From the NCBI GenBank assembly GCA_023399155.1, contig JAEWQP010000006.1:1-64000 (forward strand): a DNA stretch of 64,000 nt. Direction: 5' to 3'. Shown here one piece after another: positions 41,416 through 50,902 of this stretch. Each line of letters starts with the position of its first letter. Positions within the stretch are counted from its first letter, which is position 1. The notes beneath the pieces are model-generated. The model worked only from the letters and a program-made list of their open reading frames with translations. It did not search any database and was not told the origin of the DNA. The position numbers were made by a program, and so were the translations under genes. The stretch is from Verrucomicrobiota bacterium. GTDB taxonomy: Bacteria; Verrucomicrobiota; Verrucomicrobiia; Opitutales; Opitutaceae.

Positions 41416-42129
41416 ATGGTTGAAGTCAAAGGTCTGGTTAAACACTACGGCCCGATCCGCGCTGTCGAAGGCGTGTCCTTCTCGGTCAAGCGCGGCGACA
41501 TCCTCGGATTCCTCGGGCCCAATGGCGCCGGGAAGTCCACCACGATGAAGATGATCACCGGCTACATCCCGCCGACGAGCGGGACGGCCGTGGTCGACGG
41601 TTTCGACGTGCGCGAGGCGCCGCTCGAGGTGAAGCGTCGCATCGGGTACCTGCCCGAGAGTTCGCCCGCCTACCAGGAGATGACGGTGCTGGAGTTCCTC
41701 CGCTTCATCGGCGAAGTGCGCCGGATCGGCGACAAGGAGGCCTCGGCCCGGCGCATCGACGAGGTGCTGCAACTGTGCCGGCTCACCGAGGTGCGCGGCC
41801 AGACCATCGAGACGCTTTCGAAGGGCTTCAAGCAGCGCGTCGGCTTCGCGCAGGCCGTGCTGCACGATCCGCCGGTGTTGGTGCTCGACGAGCCGACCGA
41901 CGGCCTCGACCCGAACCAGAAACACGAGGTGCGGCGCATCATCACCAGCATGGCCGCCAACAAGGCGATCATTCTGTCCACGCACATCCTCGAGGAGGTC
42001 GAGGCGATCTGCACGCGCGCCATCATCATCGCGCGCGGCAAGGTCATCGTCGACGAGACGCCCGCGTCCCTGAAGGCGCGAAGCGAGTCCGGCCGCCTCG
42101 ACGACATCTTCCGCAAACTCACCCGCTGA
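41416..42129 (+). CDS. ABC transporter ATP-binding protein (GldA-like)
   Basis: 237 residues. Walker A is GPNGAGKST (near residue 36), Q-loop region YLPESSPAYQEMTVLEFL, signature LSKGFKQRVGFAQ (a variant of LSGGQ), Walker B VLVLDEPTDGLDPNQ, and H-loop ILSTHIL. It is the ATPase of a gld-type exporter; in Bacteroidota GldAFG acts in gliding. The same three-part operon is common in Verrucomicrobiota, where the role is not defined. Confidence 0.92.
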   Translation: MVEVKGLVKHYGPIRAVEGVSFSVKRGDILGFLGPNGAGKSTTMKMITGYIPPTSGTAVVDGFDVREAPLEVKRRIGYLPESSPAYQEMTVLEFLRFIGEVRRIGDKEASARRIDEVLQLCRLTEVRGQTIETLSKGFKQRVGFAQAVLHDPPVLVLDEPTDGLDPNQKHEVRRIITSMAANKAIILSTHILEEVEAICTRAIIIARGKVIVDETPASLKARSESGRLDDIFRKLTR

Positions 42130-42139
42130 GACCCACGCC

Positions 42140-42862
42140 ATGAACCAGGTCTGTCCCGTCTTCAAACGCGAGTTTCTCGGCTACTTCCGCTCGCCCGTCG
42201 CCTACGTCGTGCTCGCCGCGCTCCTCATCGTGGTGGGCGTGGTGACGTTTTTCCCGATGCAGTTCTTCGACCGCGGCACCGCGAGCCTCGAGCCGATGTT
42301 CGTGCCGTTCGTCTTCATCTACGCGTTCTTCATCCCCGCGGTCGCGATGCGGCTCTGGGCCGAGGAGCGCCGCTCCGGCACGATCGAGCTGATGTTCACG
42401 CTGCCGATCTCGACCACCGCGGCGGTGCTCGGAAAGTTCCTGGCCGCCTGGGCGTTCTTTTCCGTCGGCATCGTGCTCACCTTTCCGCTCGCACTCACCG
42501 TCGCCTACCTGGGCGATCCCGACTGGGGCGTGATCATCTCGAGCTACCTCGCGGCCATCCTCATGGCCGCGCCGTATCTCGGGATCAGTTCGCTCGCCTC
42601 GGCGCTCACGCGCAACCAGGTGGTCGCGTTCGTCATCGGCCTGGTGATCTGCGTGATCATGGCGTTCATCGGCCTTGGGCAGGTGACCGACATCGCGCAG
42701 GGCACGATTCCCGTCTGGCTGCTCGATGCGGTGACCAACTTCGGGTTCTACCCGCACTTCGCCGCCGTCTCGCGCGGCCTCCTCAACCTCGGCTCGCTCG
42801 TCTACTTCTTCTCGCTCACCGCCTTCACGCTGCTCGTCAACGTGATCGTGCTGGAGCGCTGA
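42140..42862 (+). CDS. ABC-2 type permease (GldF-like)
   Basis: 240 residues with about six membrane spans. It begins MNQVCPVFKREFLGYFRSPVAYVVLAALLIVVGVVTFF and contains the ABC-2 permease block LWAEERRSGTIELMFTLPISTTAAVLGKFLAAW near residue 70. It starts ten bases after the ATPase stop and is followed by the GldG-like gene, so the order ATPase, permease, GldG matches GldA-F-G. Confidence 0.92.
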   Translation: MNQVCPVFKREFLGYFRSPVAYVVLAALLIVVGVVTFFPMQFFDRGTASLEPMFVPFVFIYAFFIPAVAMRLWAEERRSGTIELMFTLPISTTAAVLGKFLAAWAFFSVGIVLTFPLALTVAYLGDPDWGVIISSYLAAILMAAPYLGISSLASALTRNQVVAFVIGLVICVIMAFIGLGQVTDIAQGTIPVWLLDAVTNFGFYPHFAAVSRGLLNLGSLVYFFSLTAFTLLVNVIVLER

Positions 42863-42890
42863 ATACCTCCGACAACGAAGGACACGCACC

Positions 42891-44825
42891 ATGAAACTCA
42901 GTGGAAAAGTCGTTGCCGTAGGCCTGCTCTTCATCGGCCTCGTGCTGATCAACATCCTCGTGCGCTTCATCCCCATGCGATGGGACATGACGCAGGATCG
43001 CATCTACTCGCTCTCCGAGGGCACCCGGCGCGTGCTGGAGAAGATCGAGGAACCCATCGCGATGGAGTTCTACTTCAGCCGCTCCAATCGCGATGTCCCG
43101 CCCGAGTTCAAGAACTACGCCACGCGCGTGGAGGAGATGCTCCGCCAGTACGTGGCCAGGTCGCGCGGGAAACTCTCGCTCAAGGTGATCGATCCCAAGC
43201 CCGACACCGACGAGGAATCGGACGCCCGGCGCCTGGGCCTCAATCCCCAGCAGCTGCCCACGGGCGAGACCGTCTACTTCGGCCTCTCCATCACCCTGGC
43301 GGACCAGGAGAAGACCATCCCGATGTTCGCGCCCAGCCGCGAGCCCTACCTCGAGTACGACATTTCGCAGGCGATCTACGCCGTGCAGGAGTTCGACAAG
43401 CCGAAACTCGGCCTGATCAGCGGCGTGCCCCTCGCCGGCACCCCGCCGGAACTGGCCATGCAGATGCAGATGCAGGGGCAGCGCGCGCAGCCCGCCCAGT
43501 TTTCCTACCAGGAATGGGAGTCGCGTTTCGAGATCGTGACGATCGAGCCCTCGGCCGGGGCGCTGCCCGAGGGGCTGGGCCTGCTCGCCGTGATCCACCC
43601 CGCCGGCCTGAGCGAGAAGCTCGTGTATGCGATTGATCAATACGTGCTTTCCGGCAAGCCCGCGTTCATCGCCGTCGATCCGTCGTCCTACGTGCTCAAG
43701 GCCCAGAACCGGCAGCAGAACATGATGATGGGCATGCAGCAGGGGAACTCGAGCGACCTTCCCCGGCTCTTTGCCGCCTGGGGCATCGACTTCGACGCGC
43801 AGACGGTCGTGGGCGACGCCAGCCTCGCCACGAAGGTCAACACCGGCCAGTCCCTCATGGAGTACCCGGTCTGGATGGAGACGCGCGCCGAGCAGCTCTC
43901 GAAGGAGGCCCTGCCGACGAGCGGCGTGCAGAAGATGCTGTTCGTGGAGGCGGGAAGCATCTCGGTGGATTCGGATCGTGGATACGAGGTGACGCCGCTT
44001 GTCCAGACGACGGAAAACGCCGGCGGCGTGCCCGCGATGGTGATGCAGTTCACCCCGCCCGCCGAGGTCGCCAAGCAGCTCAAGCCCGAGGGCTCGAAGA
44101 AGAACCTCGCCGTGCTCGTGCGCGGCCGGTTCAAGACCGCCTTCCCCGAGGGCGCACCCAAGGATCCGGCCCGGACGGAAGAGACGGGCGCCGAGGACGA
44201 CGCCGACTCCGCGGAATCCGCCCCGGCGGAGCCGGCCACCGCGGCCACCGCCGCGCCGTCGATCGCCGAGTCGGCCGAGCCCAGCGCTCTCGTCATCGTC
44301 GCCGACACCGACTGGCTGATGGACAGCTTCAGCGTGCGGTCGCTCGGCATCATGGGCCTCGTGCAGCCACTGAACGACAACTACGTTTTCTCCGGCAACC
44401 TCATGGATTTCCTCGGCGGCTCGCAGGATCTCGTCTCCGTCCGCGGCAAGGCCACGGTGCTGCGGCCCTTTGAGGTGATCCGCGACATGGAGCGCGCCGC
44501 GCAGATGCGCTACCAGGCGCAGGCCCAGGAACTCGAGACGCGCCTCGCTGACGTGGAGAAGAAGATCAACGAGAAGATGCAGGCCGAGGGCGGCGTGAAG
44601 CGCCTCGTGCTCACGCCCGACATGCAGGAGGAAATCGCCGCGTATCGTGCCGACGAGGCGGAGATCCGCCGCAACCTGCGGGACATCCGCCGGGCGCTGC
44701 GCGAGGATGTCGATGCGCTGAAAAATCTGCTCACGCTCATCAACCTCCTCGGCGTACCGCTGCTCGTCGGCGCGTTCGGTGTCTCGTTCTTCCTCAATCG
44801 CAATCGCCGCCAGAAGGCGGCCTGA
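42891..44825 (+). CDS. GldG-like exoplasmic protein of an ABC exporter
   Basis: 644 residues. An N-terminal signal anchor (VVAVGLLFIGLVLINILVRF) is followed by a large exoplasmic GldG/IFT52-like region (YSLSEGTRRVLEKIEEPIAMEFYFSRSNRDVPPEF, DYDISQAIY, then IDPKPDTDEES). A Glu/Ala/Pro-rich linker (near residue 430) is followed by ALVIVADTDWLMDSF, and a C-terminal coiled coil plus final membrane span (TLINLLGVPLLVGAFGVSFFLN). Family PF09822. It may clamp a substrate or contact peptidoglycan; its exact role is unknown. Confidence 0.9.
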   Translation: MKLSGKVVAVGLLFIGLVLINILVRFIPMRWDMTQDRIYSLSEGTRRVLEKIEEPIAMEFYFSRSNRDVPPEFKNYATRVEEMLRQYVARSRGKLSLKVIDPKPDTDEESDARRLGLNPQQLPTGETVYFGLSITLADQEKTIPMFAPSREPYLEYDISQAIYAVQEFDKPKLGLISGVPLAGTPPELAMQMQMQGQRAQPAQFSYQEWESRFEIVTIEPSAGALPEGLGLLAVIHPAGLSEKLVYAIDQYVLSGKPAFIAVDPSSYVLKAQNRQQNMMMGMQQGNSSDLPRLFAAWGIDFDAQTVVGDASLATKVNTGQSLMEYPVWMETRAEQLSKEALPTSGVQKMLFVEAGSISVDSDRGYEVTPLVQTTENAGGVPAMVMQFTPPAEVAKQLKPEGSKKNLAVLVRGRFKTAFPEGAPKDPARTEETGAEDDADSAESAPAEPATAATAAPSIAESAEPSALVIVADTDWLMDSFSVRSLGIMGLVQPLNDNYVFSGNLMDFLGGSQDLVSVRGKATVLRPFEVIRDMERAAQMRYQAQAQELETRLADVEKKINEKMQAEGGVKRLVLTPDMQEEIAAYRADEAEIRRNLRDIRRALREDVDALKNLLTLINLLGVPLLVGAFGVSFFLNRNRRQKAA

Positions 44826-44833
44826 GTCCTCCC

Positions 44834-46060
44834 ATGAAGGTCAAATCCCTCGCCCTCGCGGTCGGTGCCCTCGCCGTGGTCACCGCGGCCGTCTGGTTCT
44901 TCAATCGCGACAACTCCTCCGGCCCGGCGCCCGATCTGCGCGTCGGGCAGCCGCTGCTCGACACCGCCACGGTGGCCGGGGCCGCGCAGTTCTTCCTGCG
45001 CAGCGGCGGCAACGAGGTGACGCTCACCGGCCTCGATGCCACCGCGCTCAAGGCGGGTGTGGTGAAGGAGTACCACGATCTTCCGGCCGACTGGTCGAAA
45101 TTCCAGCGCCTGGTCGAGGACCTGACCAAGGCCGACGCGAGGATCACGCGCATGGTCGGTTCCACGGCCCAGCGATTGGAGAAACTCGGCTTCAGCGGCG
45201 ACCGCATCGAGCTTCGCGACAAGGACGGCAACCCGCTCTGGACGCTCCAACTGGGCAATGGCCCGCAGAGCGGCGGCAAGTTTGTGAGGTTTGGCGACGA
45301 GCCGAAGGCCTACCTCTCGGGTCTCAGCACGTGGTTCGACACGACGCCCAAGAACTGGGCCGACGCCGCGCTCGTGAATGCCAAGCCCGACGAGGTCGTC
45401 GGTGTGCAGGCGCAGTTTCCCGGCGGCGGCACGGTTTCCGCGACGCGCGTGGACGGCAAGGGCGTGTGGAAGGCGCCGGAGCTCGCGGAAGGCGAGTCGC
45501 TGAAGGAAAGCGAACTCAACTCCCTGATCACCCGGTTGACCGGTCTCCGTTTTACGGATACCCGCGAACCCGAGGGTCTCGAGGCGATCGCGGCCCGGCC
45601 GACCGCCCGCACCTACACGCTCACGCTCGCGGACGGGCGCACCCTCACGGTCACCACATCGCAGCGCACCGATCCGCAGCCCGCTCCGGAAACTCCCCCG
45701 GCCGAGGGCGAAACGCCACCGGCCCCGCCGCCGCAGCCGGCCGACGTGTACGTGCAATCCTCGCGCGCAGAGGACCCGATCAATGACCGGATGAAGCTGC
45801 GCAGCTTCCAGGTGGCGGACTGGACCTTCAGCAGTCTGCCCGCCACGCGTGAGGCGCTGGTCAATCCCATCCCGGCGCCCGCCGCTCCCGAAGAGACGTC
45901 GACCGCGCCCGCCCCGGAAGACGCTCCGGCCGAGTCCGCCGCCGAGGCGGTCTCCGCGGAGCCAGCCGACTCTGCGGCTGAACCGACGGCGTCTACCGCC
46001 GCCGATCAGCCGGCGGATCAGCCATCTTCGGTCGAGTCCGCGCCCTCGGAGCGCGAATAG
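44834..46060 (+). CDS. DUF4340-domain protein of the Gld-type operon
   Basis: 408 residues. N-terminal anchor (LALAVGALAVVTAAVWFFNRD), then DUF4340 repeats: GLDATALKAGVVKEYHDLPADWSKFQRLVEDLTKADARITRMVGS, TRVDGKGVWKAPELAEGESLKESELNSLITRLTGLRFTD. A long Ala/Glu/Pro-rich tail ends it. DUF4340 proteins usually follow GldG-type proteins in such operons. It starts eight bases after the GldG-like stop. Confidence 0.88.
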   Translation: MKVKSLALAVGALAVVTAAVWFFNRDNSSGPAPDLRVGQPLLDTATVAGAAQFFLRSGGNEVTLTGLDATALKAGVVKEYHDLPADWSKFQRLVEDLTKADARITRMVGSTAQRLEKLGFSGDRIELRDKDGNPLWTLQLGNGPQSGGKFVRFGDEPKAYLSGLSTWFDTTPKNWADAALVNAKPDEVVGVQAQFPGGGTVSATRVDGKGVWKAPELAEGESLKESELNSLITRLTGLRFTDTREPEGLEAIAARPTARTYTLTLADGRTLTVTTSQRTDPQPAPETPPAEGETPPAPPPQPADVYVQSSRAEDPINDRMKLRSFQVADWTFSSLPATREALVNPIPAPAAPEETSTAPAPEDAPAESAAEAVSAEPADSAAEPTASTAADQPADQPSSVESAPSERE

Positions 46061-46116
46061 GCGCCGGTCGCGCCGGGCGGCGAACGCCAAGGGCGGAATG
46101 GTGAAGGAAGAATGCC

Positions 46117-46165
46117 GCCTGGGGTCGTTCTCGTTCTCTTTCCCTTGCTCTTTCTCTCTCTCGAT
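46117..46165 (+). repeat. Polypyrimidine tract after the Gld-type operon
   Basis: A nearly unbroken C/T run rich in TTCTC and CTCTCT follows the operon stop by about 60 bp. On the minus strand it is a purine tract. It could form triplex DNA or serve as a Rho-dependent termination region; no stem-loop precedes it. Confidence 0.4.
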
Positions 46166-46308
46166 TAGGGCGTGTTTTTTCAAACCCGAGGGTCTGGTTT
46201 TCCACCTGCGGAAGCCGATCCGCCCTCGGCGGCCTGCATCCTTGCGGTGTAAGCTTGTCGCCGGCGGGTGAGCGGCGACATCGTGGGCGTTTCGACACTC
46301 CCGACCCG

Positions 46309-47571
46309 ATGGCCGACACGCCGCAAACACCCGACGATCCCCGACAGGCGCACGCGCTTGAGCTCCTTGCCGAGGCCGAGAAACTCACCGTGCCCGGCGA
46401 TGCCAACTCGCTCGGTCGCGCCTCGGCCAACGCCGAATCCGCGGTCAACATCCTTGCGGCTGTGGTCGCCGCCACACCGACGCCCGAGGCTCGAAACCTT
46501 CTCGCCGCGGCGTGGATGCGCCGGGCGATCGTGCTGCTCGTTTTCGGTTCGGAACAGAGCCTGCAGGAATCCATCCGCTGTTACGACGAGTCCATCCGGC
46601 TTCGGCGCGCGCTCCTGGGCACACGGCATCCGGCCCTCGTGCACGCCCATTCATCGGCGCTTATGGGACGGGGCGACGCGTTTGCTCGCCTCGGCGGAGA
46701 ATTCAATCTCCGTCAGGCGCTCGCAAGCTACGACGAGGGCATCACCCTGTTCCGCACGCTGCCGGTGCGCGAAGCGCCGGCGTTGATGGCGCGCATGATC
46801 GTCATGCACGGTGCGCGCGCCGCGGTCTACGAGGCGTTGCGCACGCCCGAGACGGTGGTCGCGGCCATGAAGGAGCATGCGGAGATCGCCACCTGGATCC
46901 GTGGTACTCCGGCCGAGAAGCATCCCGAGTTTCGCCTGCACCTGGGCGCGTCGCTGGCCAACCGCGCAAACCTCGCCCTCATCGCCGGCACGCCCGTGTG
47001 CGATCCGGCGCAGGCGCGCATTTTCGGCGCCGAGGCGATCGCGGCGGTGGCGGGACTCGAGCGCGAGTCGCCAGTCGCGGCCGAGATCGCCATCAAGGCG
47101 CGACGCACGATCTCGCGCGCCGTCACCGCCCAGATCGAGGCGCTGGGGACGGGCGTCGCCGCGCCGCGGGAGTTTCTGAATACGATGACCGACGCGGCCG
47201 ACGAGGCGCTCGCCCTGGCGAGATACTGGGAGACGAAGGGCGTGCGGGAATTTCGCCCGATCGCGATCGAACTCTTCGGCCTCGGTGCGACCCTCTACGT
47301 GCGCCACCAGACGCATTTCTTTCCTGAATACGTGCTGGACAACCTCGATCCCGAGCAGTCGCCGGATGCGTTTCGCGAGTGTCCGGAGATGCTCGGCCTG
47401 GCGGCGTCGCTGGTCGGGGATGCAATCCGGCATTTCGAGCGCGATCGAGTGGTCACGACCGAGACGAAGGGCGTCGAACGGCAGATCGAGACGCTCCGCG
47501 CCTTGCGCCACGCGAGCGAACGGCTGGGCGCGCTGCGCCCGCAGACGACCGGATCGGAAGAGCGTCGTTGA
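46309..47571 (+). CDS. TPR-like helical protein of unknown function
   Basis: 420 residues, soluble, mostly helical. Repeats such as LQESIRCYDESIRLRRALLGTRHPALVHAHSSALMGRGDAFA, LRQALASYDEGITLFRTLP and ARNLLAAAWMRRAIVLLVFG resemble degenerate tetratricopeptide units in the first half. The C-terminal half has no recognised pattern. ATG 46309 (MADTPQTPDDPRQA) is chosen over the open frame from 46255. Probably a scaffold. Confidence 0.75.
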   Translation: MADTPQTPDDPRQAHALELLAEAEKLTVPGDANSLGRASANAESAVNILAAVVAATPTPEARNLLAAAWMRRAIVLLVFGSEQSLQESIRCYDESIRLRRALLGTRHPALVHAHSSALMGRGDAFARLGGEFNLRQALASYDEGITLFRTLPVREAPALMARMIVMHGARAAVYEALRTPETVVAAMKEHAEIATWIRGTPAEKHPEFRLHLGASLANRANLALIAGTPVCDPAQARIFGAEAIAAVAGLERESPVAAEIAIKARRTISRAVTAQIEALGTGVAAPREFLNTMTDAADEALALARYWETKGVREFRPIAIELFGLGATLYVRHQTHFFPEYVLDNLDPEQSPDAFRECPEMLGLAASLVGDAIRHFERDRVVTTETKGVERQIETLRALRHASERLGALRPQTTGSEERR

Positions 47572-47646
47572 CCCGATCGACCGGCACTGAGGGTCACCGA
47601 AGCCGGCGGCGGAGCGCGGCCGCGCGGGCGCCTTCCGTCGGACACG

Positions 47647-48165
47647 CTAAGGCGGGCCGATAGCCTCGAGTGCGTCGCAGCGGGGGCCGCTCAGGCGCCA
47701 GGCCCGACCGAAACCGAGCACCAGCGTGCCGCGTTCAGGCACGAGTCGCAGGAGTTGAAAATCGGAGAGCTCGCGCAGCATCTTCACGGCGGCGCCATGG
47801 CGCGCCTCCAGGGTCTCGAATCCGCGGCGCCACGCGGCGCTGCCGCGCTCCACAATCTCGATACGGCACTCGAAGGTGGCGCGGCGGCGCGCGAAGATCT
47901 GGCCGGCGCTCGCCTCGTCCTCGATCAACAGGGCGGACACCCGGCGCGTGCGCACGAGATTGCCCGTGTGCCGGGCGAGTTCACTCACCACGATGAGAAA
48001 CGCACCGTCGTCGAGATCGCTCTCGGCGACAGGCGCGTAGCTCGCATCCGGTGAGCCGTCGGGGTTTACGGAGGCGAGCACGGCGCTGCGGCACGTGGTT
48101 CGCAGGTGCGCGAGTGCAGCCTGGGCGGCCGCATCGCCCGGCGACGAGTGGTGCGTGTCGTGCAT
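47647..48165 (-). CDS. HugZ-like pyridoxamine-5'-phosphate-oxidase-fold protein
   Basis: 172 residues with the split-barrel FMN/heme-binding fold: AHLRTTCRSAVLASVNPDGSPDASYAPVAESD, FLIVVSELARHTGNLVRTRRVSALLIEDEA, RRATFECRIEIVE, then FQLLRLVPERGTLVLGFGRAWRLSG near the C-terminus. Close relatives (HugZ/HutZ) bind or degrade heme. No heme-transport genes are nearby, so substrate is uncertain. Divergent from the EamA transporter. Confidence 0.85.
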   Translation of the reverse strand: MHDTHHSSPGDAAAQAALAHLRTTCRSAVLASVNPDGSPDASYAPVAESDLDDGAFLIVVSELARHTGNLVRTRRVSALLIEDEASAGQIFARRRATFECRIEIVERGSAAWRRGFETLEARHGAAVKMLRELSDFQLLRLVPERGTLVLGFGRAWRLSGPRCDALEAIGPP

Positions 48166-48330
48166 GGGATTCGGGGGCCTCCGCTACTCAAGCCCGGTTT
48201 GCCGTGCGCGCAAGCGAACCCCGAGAGCATGCATCCGTTTTCGTCCACGTGCGACGAGTCGCTGTGATGCACCGTGGATTGTCCTTGGTCCTTCCCTGCC
48301 GCTGCTCTGTGGTCAACGCGATCGCCCTCC

Positions 48331-49344
48331 ATGAGCACGCTGCCCTACGTCCACCCGCACACGCGCCGCCGCGCGATCGCGATGCTTTGTCTCGCGTGCC
48401 TCCTCTGGGGCGGGAGCTTCCCGATCGTCAAGGCCATGGGCGACGTGCACCAGCGCGTCGACCCGGGCGTGTCCGCGCTGGTGCTCAACGCCAGTGTGAT
48501 CTGGCCGCGGTTCGCCATCGCGGCCGTGCTCATCCTGCCGCTGGCGTTTCGCCAGCTTCGTGTCGGGGTGAGGGCGGCGGAATGGGCGCAGGCGGTCGGC
48601 CTGAGCGCGTTTCTTTCCGGCGGACTGTTGCTGCAGGTGGACGGGTTGCGCTTCACCGCGGCGTCGACGTCGTCGTTTCTGACCCAGGGCTATGTCGTGA
48701 TCCTTCCGCTCTGGGTCTACGGCCGGATCCGGCGCTGGCCGACGGCATCCTTTTTCGCCGCGATGGCCCTGGTCATCCCCGGCGTGGCGATCCTGGCAGG
48801 CGTGCGCTGGGATGGCTTCGGCCTGGGCCGGGGCGAAGTCGAGACGCTGCTCGCGGCCTGTTTTTTCGCCGGCCAGATCCTGTGGCTGGAGCGGCCCGCC
48901 TACCGGAGCAATCGCGGGCTCCCGGTCACGATCGTGATGTTCCTGTGCATGGCCGCGGTGTTTCTCGGTGTCGCCCTGGTGGGGGCGTGGAGTGATGGAT
49001 CGACCCTCGCGCGTGTCTGGCGTCCGCTCGGCTCGGGACCCTGGCTGGTCCTGACCGGGCTCCTGGCAGTGTTCTGCACCGCCGGCGCTTTCACGCTCAT
49101 GAACCTCTGGCAGCGCTGGGTGAGTTCGACCGAGGCCGGGTTGATCTACACGCTCGAGCCCGTCTTCACCGCGGTGCTCGCGCTCTTCGTGCCCGCGTGG
49201 TTCTCGGTCCTGGCGGGAATCAACTACGCGAACGAGCACGTCACCTGGCGCATGGTGGTTGGCGGACTCCTGATCTGTGCCGCCAACGCGGTGATCCAGC
49301 TCTCGCCGCCGCCCCTCCTCGCGAAGGATCGCGCAGCCAGCTGA
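48331..49344 (+). CDS. EamA/DMT-family transporter
   Basis: 337 residues with about ten membrane spans in two EamA halves: AIAMLCLACLLWGGSFPIVKAMG opens the first, WLVLTGLLAVFCTAGAFTLMNLWQRWVSSTEAGLIYTLEPVFTAVLALFVP is the second-half signature. Members export amino acids, sugars or drugs; the substrate cannot be predicted. ATG 48331 is chosen; upstream open frame is non-coding in character. Confidence 0.9.
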   Translation: MSTLPYVHPHTRRRAIAMLCLACLLWGGSFPIVKAMGDVHQRVDPGVSALVLNASVIWPRFAIAAVLILPLAFRQLRVGVRAAEWAQAVGLSAFLSGGLLLQVDGLRFTAASTSSFLTQGYVVILPLWVYGRIRRWPTASFFAAMALVIPGVAILAGVRWDGFGLGRGEVETLLAACFFAGQILWLERPAYRSNRGLPVTIVMFLCMAAVFLGVALVGAWSDGSTLARVWRPLGSGPWLVLTGLLAVFCTAGAFTLMNLWQRWVSSTEAGLIYTLEPVFTAVLALFVPAWFSVLAGINYANEHVTWRMVVGGLLICAANAVIQLSPPPLLAKDRAAS

Positions 49345-49524
49345 ACGCCGGCGCTTCCGCAACGCGTCGCAGGCGGTGAGCGCTCGCGGGCGCCAGGGGG
49401 CGGCGGGAATCGCGGCGTGCGTGCATCGGTTCGAGGGCCGGACTGCCGGTGATGGCAACCTGCGGCACGCACGGGGAAAACCATTCGGCTTGCGGCGGGC
49501 CGGGGGCCGGCCAAGCCTGCGCCC

Positions 49525-50484
49525 ATGATCAGGTTCCCCGCCTGGCTCCCCCGAGTCGCCGTGGCCGCCGCGTGCTCCATCCCCGCCGCCTCCGCGCAGA
49601 CGCAAACCTCGCCGGCGCCGTCCTTCAGTGCGCCGCCCGAAAGCAGGCCCGCCACACCCGAGGCATTCGACCTCGTGGCGTTTGGCGAGCGCGACGTCAA
49701 CCGCGACGGCTGGCTCTCCGGCACGGAAGCCCTCGGTATCCGGCATTATGATGCAAATGCCGACGGCGACGTCGACGAGACCGAGTTCCTCGCCGGTCGC
49801 GCGGCGGAGCGCGTGCAGTTGCGCGAGGGAAGTGTCCTGCCCGAGGACATCGACCTGTTCAATGGGCTGGATTCCACGGGCTCCGGCTACATCTCGGGCA
49901 TCGACATCGAGCGCGGCGGAGTGGGGGCGTTCGACATCGACGGAAACGGGCGAGTCACGCGCCAGGAGTTCATCGAGGGTCGCATCCGGCAGCGGCGCGA
50001 GATCGAGCAGCGGATCGCTGCGGCCAAGGAGGCGGAACGTCGCCGTCGCCAGGCGACGGGCGAACCCGAGCCCGCCCCGCCGCTCGACGAGGTGCTCAAG
50101 CCCAAGCGCGGGCTGATGCGCGGCCGCGTGCTCACACCGGACGGAAAGCCGGTGTCGCAGTTCACCATGGAGGTGATCGGCTACAACATCGATGCGCGCA
50201 ACCCGCGCATCGAAGGTCGGCAGTTCGAGGAGCCAAACCTCATCGGCCGTTGGGTCGGGCGCGAAGGCTACTACGAGATCCGGCTTCCCGAGGGCAGCTT
50301 CGGGTTCGCCGCGAGCATCACGATCAACACCGACGCCGGCCCGAGGACGTACCCCCTTCGTGCGGAGGGCGAGCGCCAGACGATCGACTTTATCGAGGTC
50401 CAACGCACCGGCGACGGCGTGGTGAAGAACATGATCTGGGACCCGTCGGCGGGCGAGATCAAGTCGGGTCCGAGCGTCCCCTGA
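49525..50484 (+). CDS. Secreted EF-hand protein with C-terminal regulatory-like beta domain
   Basis: 319 residues. Signal peptide to about residue 25 (...AASA). Four EF-hand-type calcium loops follow: DVNRDGWLSGTE, DANADGDVDETEF, DSTGSGYISGID and DIDGNGRVTRQEF (residues about 58-155). A charged helix (RQRREIEQRIAAAKEAERRRRQ) and a carboxypeptidase-regulatory-like beta domain (GLMRGRVLTPDGKPVSQFTMEVIGYN) end it. EF-hand secreted proteins are common in Verrucomicrobiota/Planctomycetota; function unknown. Confidence 0.85.
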   Translation: MIRFPAWLPRVAVAAACSIPAASAQTQTSPAPSFSAPPESRPATPEAFDLVAFGERDVNRDGWLSGTEALGIRHYDANADGDVDETEFLAGRAAERVQLREGSVLPEDIDLFNGLDSTGSGYISGIDIERGGVGAFDIDGNGRVTRQEFIEGRIRQRREIEQRIAAAKEAERRRRQATGEPEPAPPLDEVLKPKRGLMRGRVLTPDGKPVSQFTMEVIGYNIDARNPRIEGRQFEEPNLIGRWVGREGYYEIRLPEGSFGFAASITINTDAGPRTYPLRAEGERQTIDFIEVQRTGDGVVKNMIWDPSAGEIKSGPSVP

Positions 50485-50902
50485 GCCATCGCACGACCCA
50501 AGCGCGGCGGCGTGGACCGGATGCGCCGCGATGCAGCATCCAGGATCGTCGCCTGCCCGCGCTTCCCGGGCGCGCGCCTGACCGGTCCGGGAAGGCGCTT
50601 CTTCCAGGCGGAAACTTTCAAAAATGTAATCGCCCGGCGATTTGACTCGGCGCACCTCTGCGCCGACGTTGTGCCTCAGCAGTAGGGGTTCGGAGCCCTC
50701 GGCCGTCTACGGAGGCCGGGGGCTCACTGTTTTCAGGCTTCGACAGACCGAGCCTTCGACCGAGGCGCGGGCAAAGCGGGCGCCGGGCGCGAGGCGAACG
50801 GACGCGGGCTATTTGCGATGCCAAGGCTCCTGGCTATGTGTGCGGACCCGAGGCGGACGCCCCGGGCCGATGGTTTCCAACCCAAGGAGAGCAGCACTCA
50901 CT
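50485..50902. other. 418-bp gap upstream of the second OsmC gene
   Basis: Contains the CTTTCAAAAATGTAATCGCC box (50615-50634) shared with the Gld-type operon leader, and, just before the OsmC start, AAGGAG at 50884-50889. Several short G/C palindromes are present but no gene is supported. Confidence 0.45.
50615..50634 (+). promoter_or_regulatory. Promoter-like box shared with the Gld-type operon
   Basis: CTTTCAAAAATGTAATCGCC matches 41321-41340 at 18 of 20 positions and contains TGTAAT. It lies 268 bp before the OsmC ATG, so a long leader is implied if it is the promoter. Confidence 0.4.

Noticed and set aside
48313..50655. 780-codon minus-strand frame
   Set aside because: Antisense to the EamA transporter and the EF-hand protein, with no recognisable domain.
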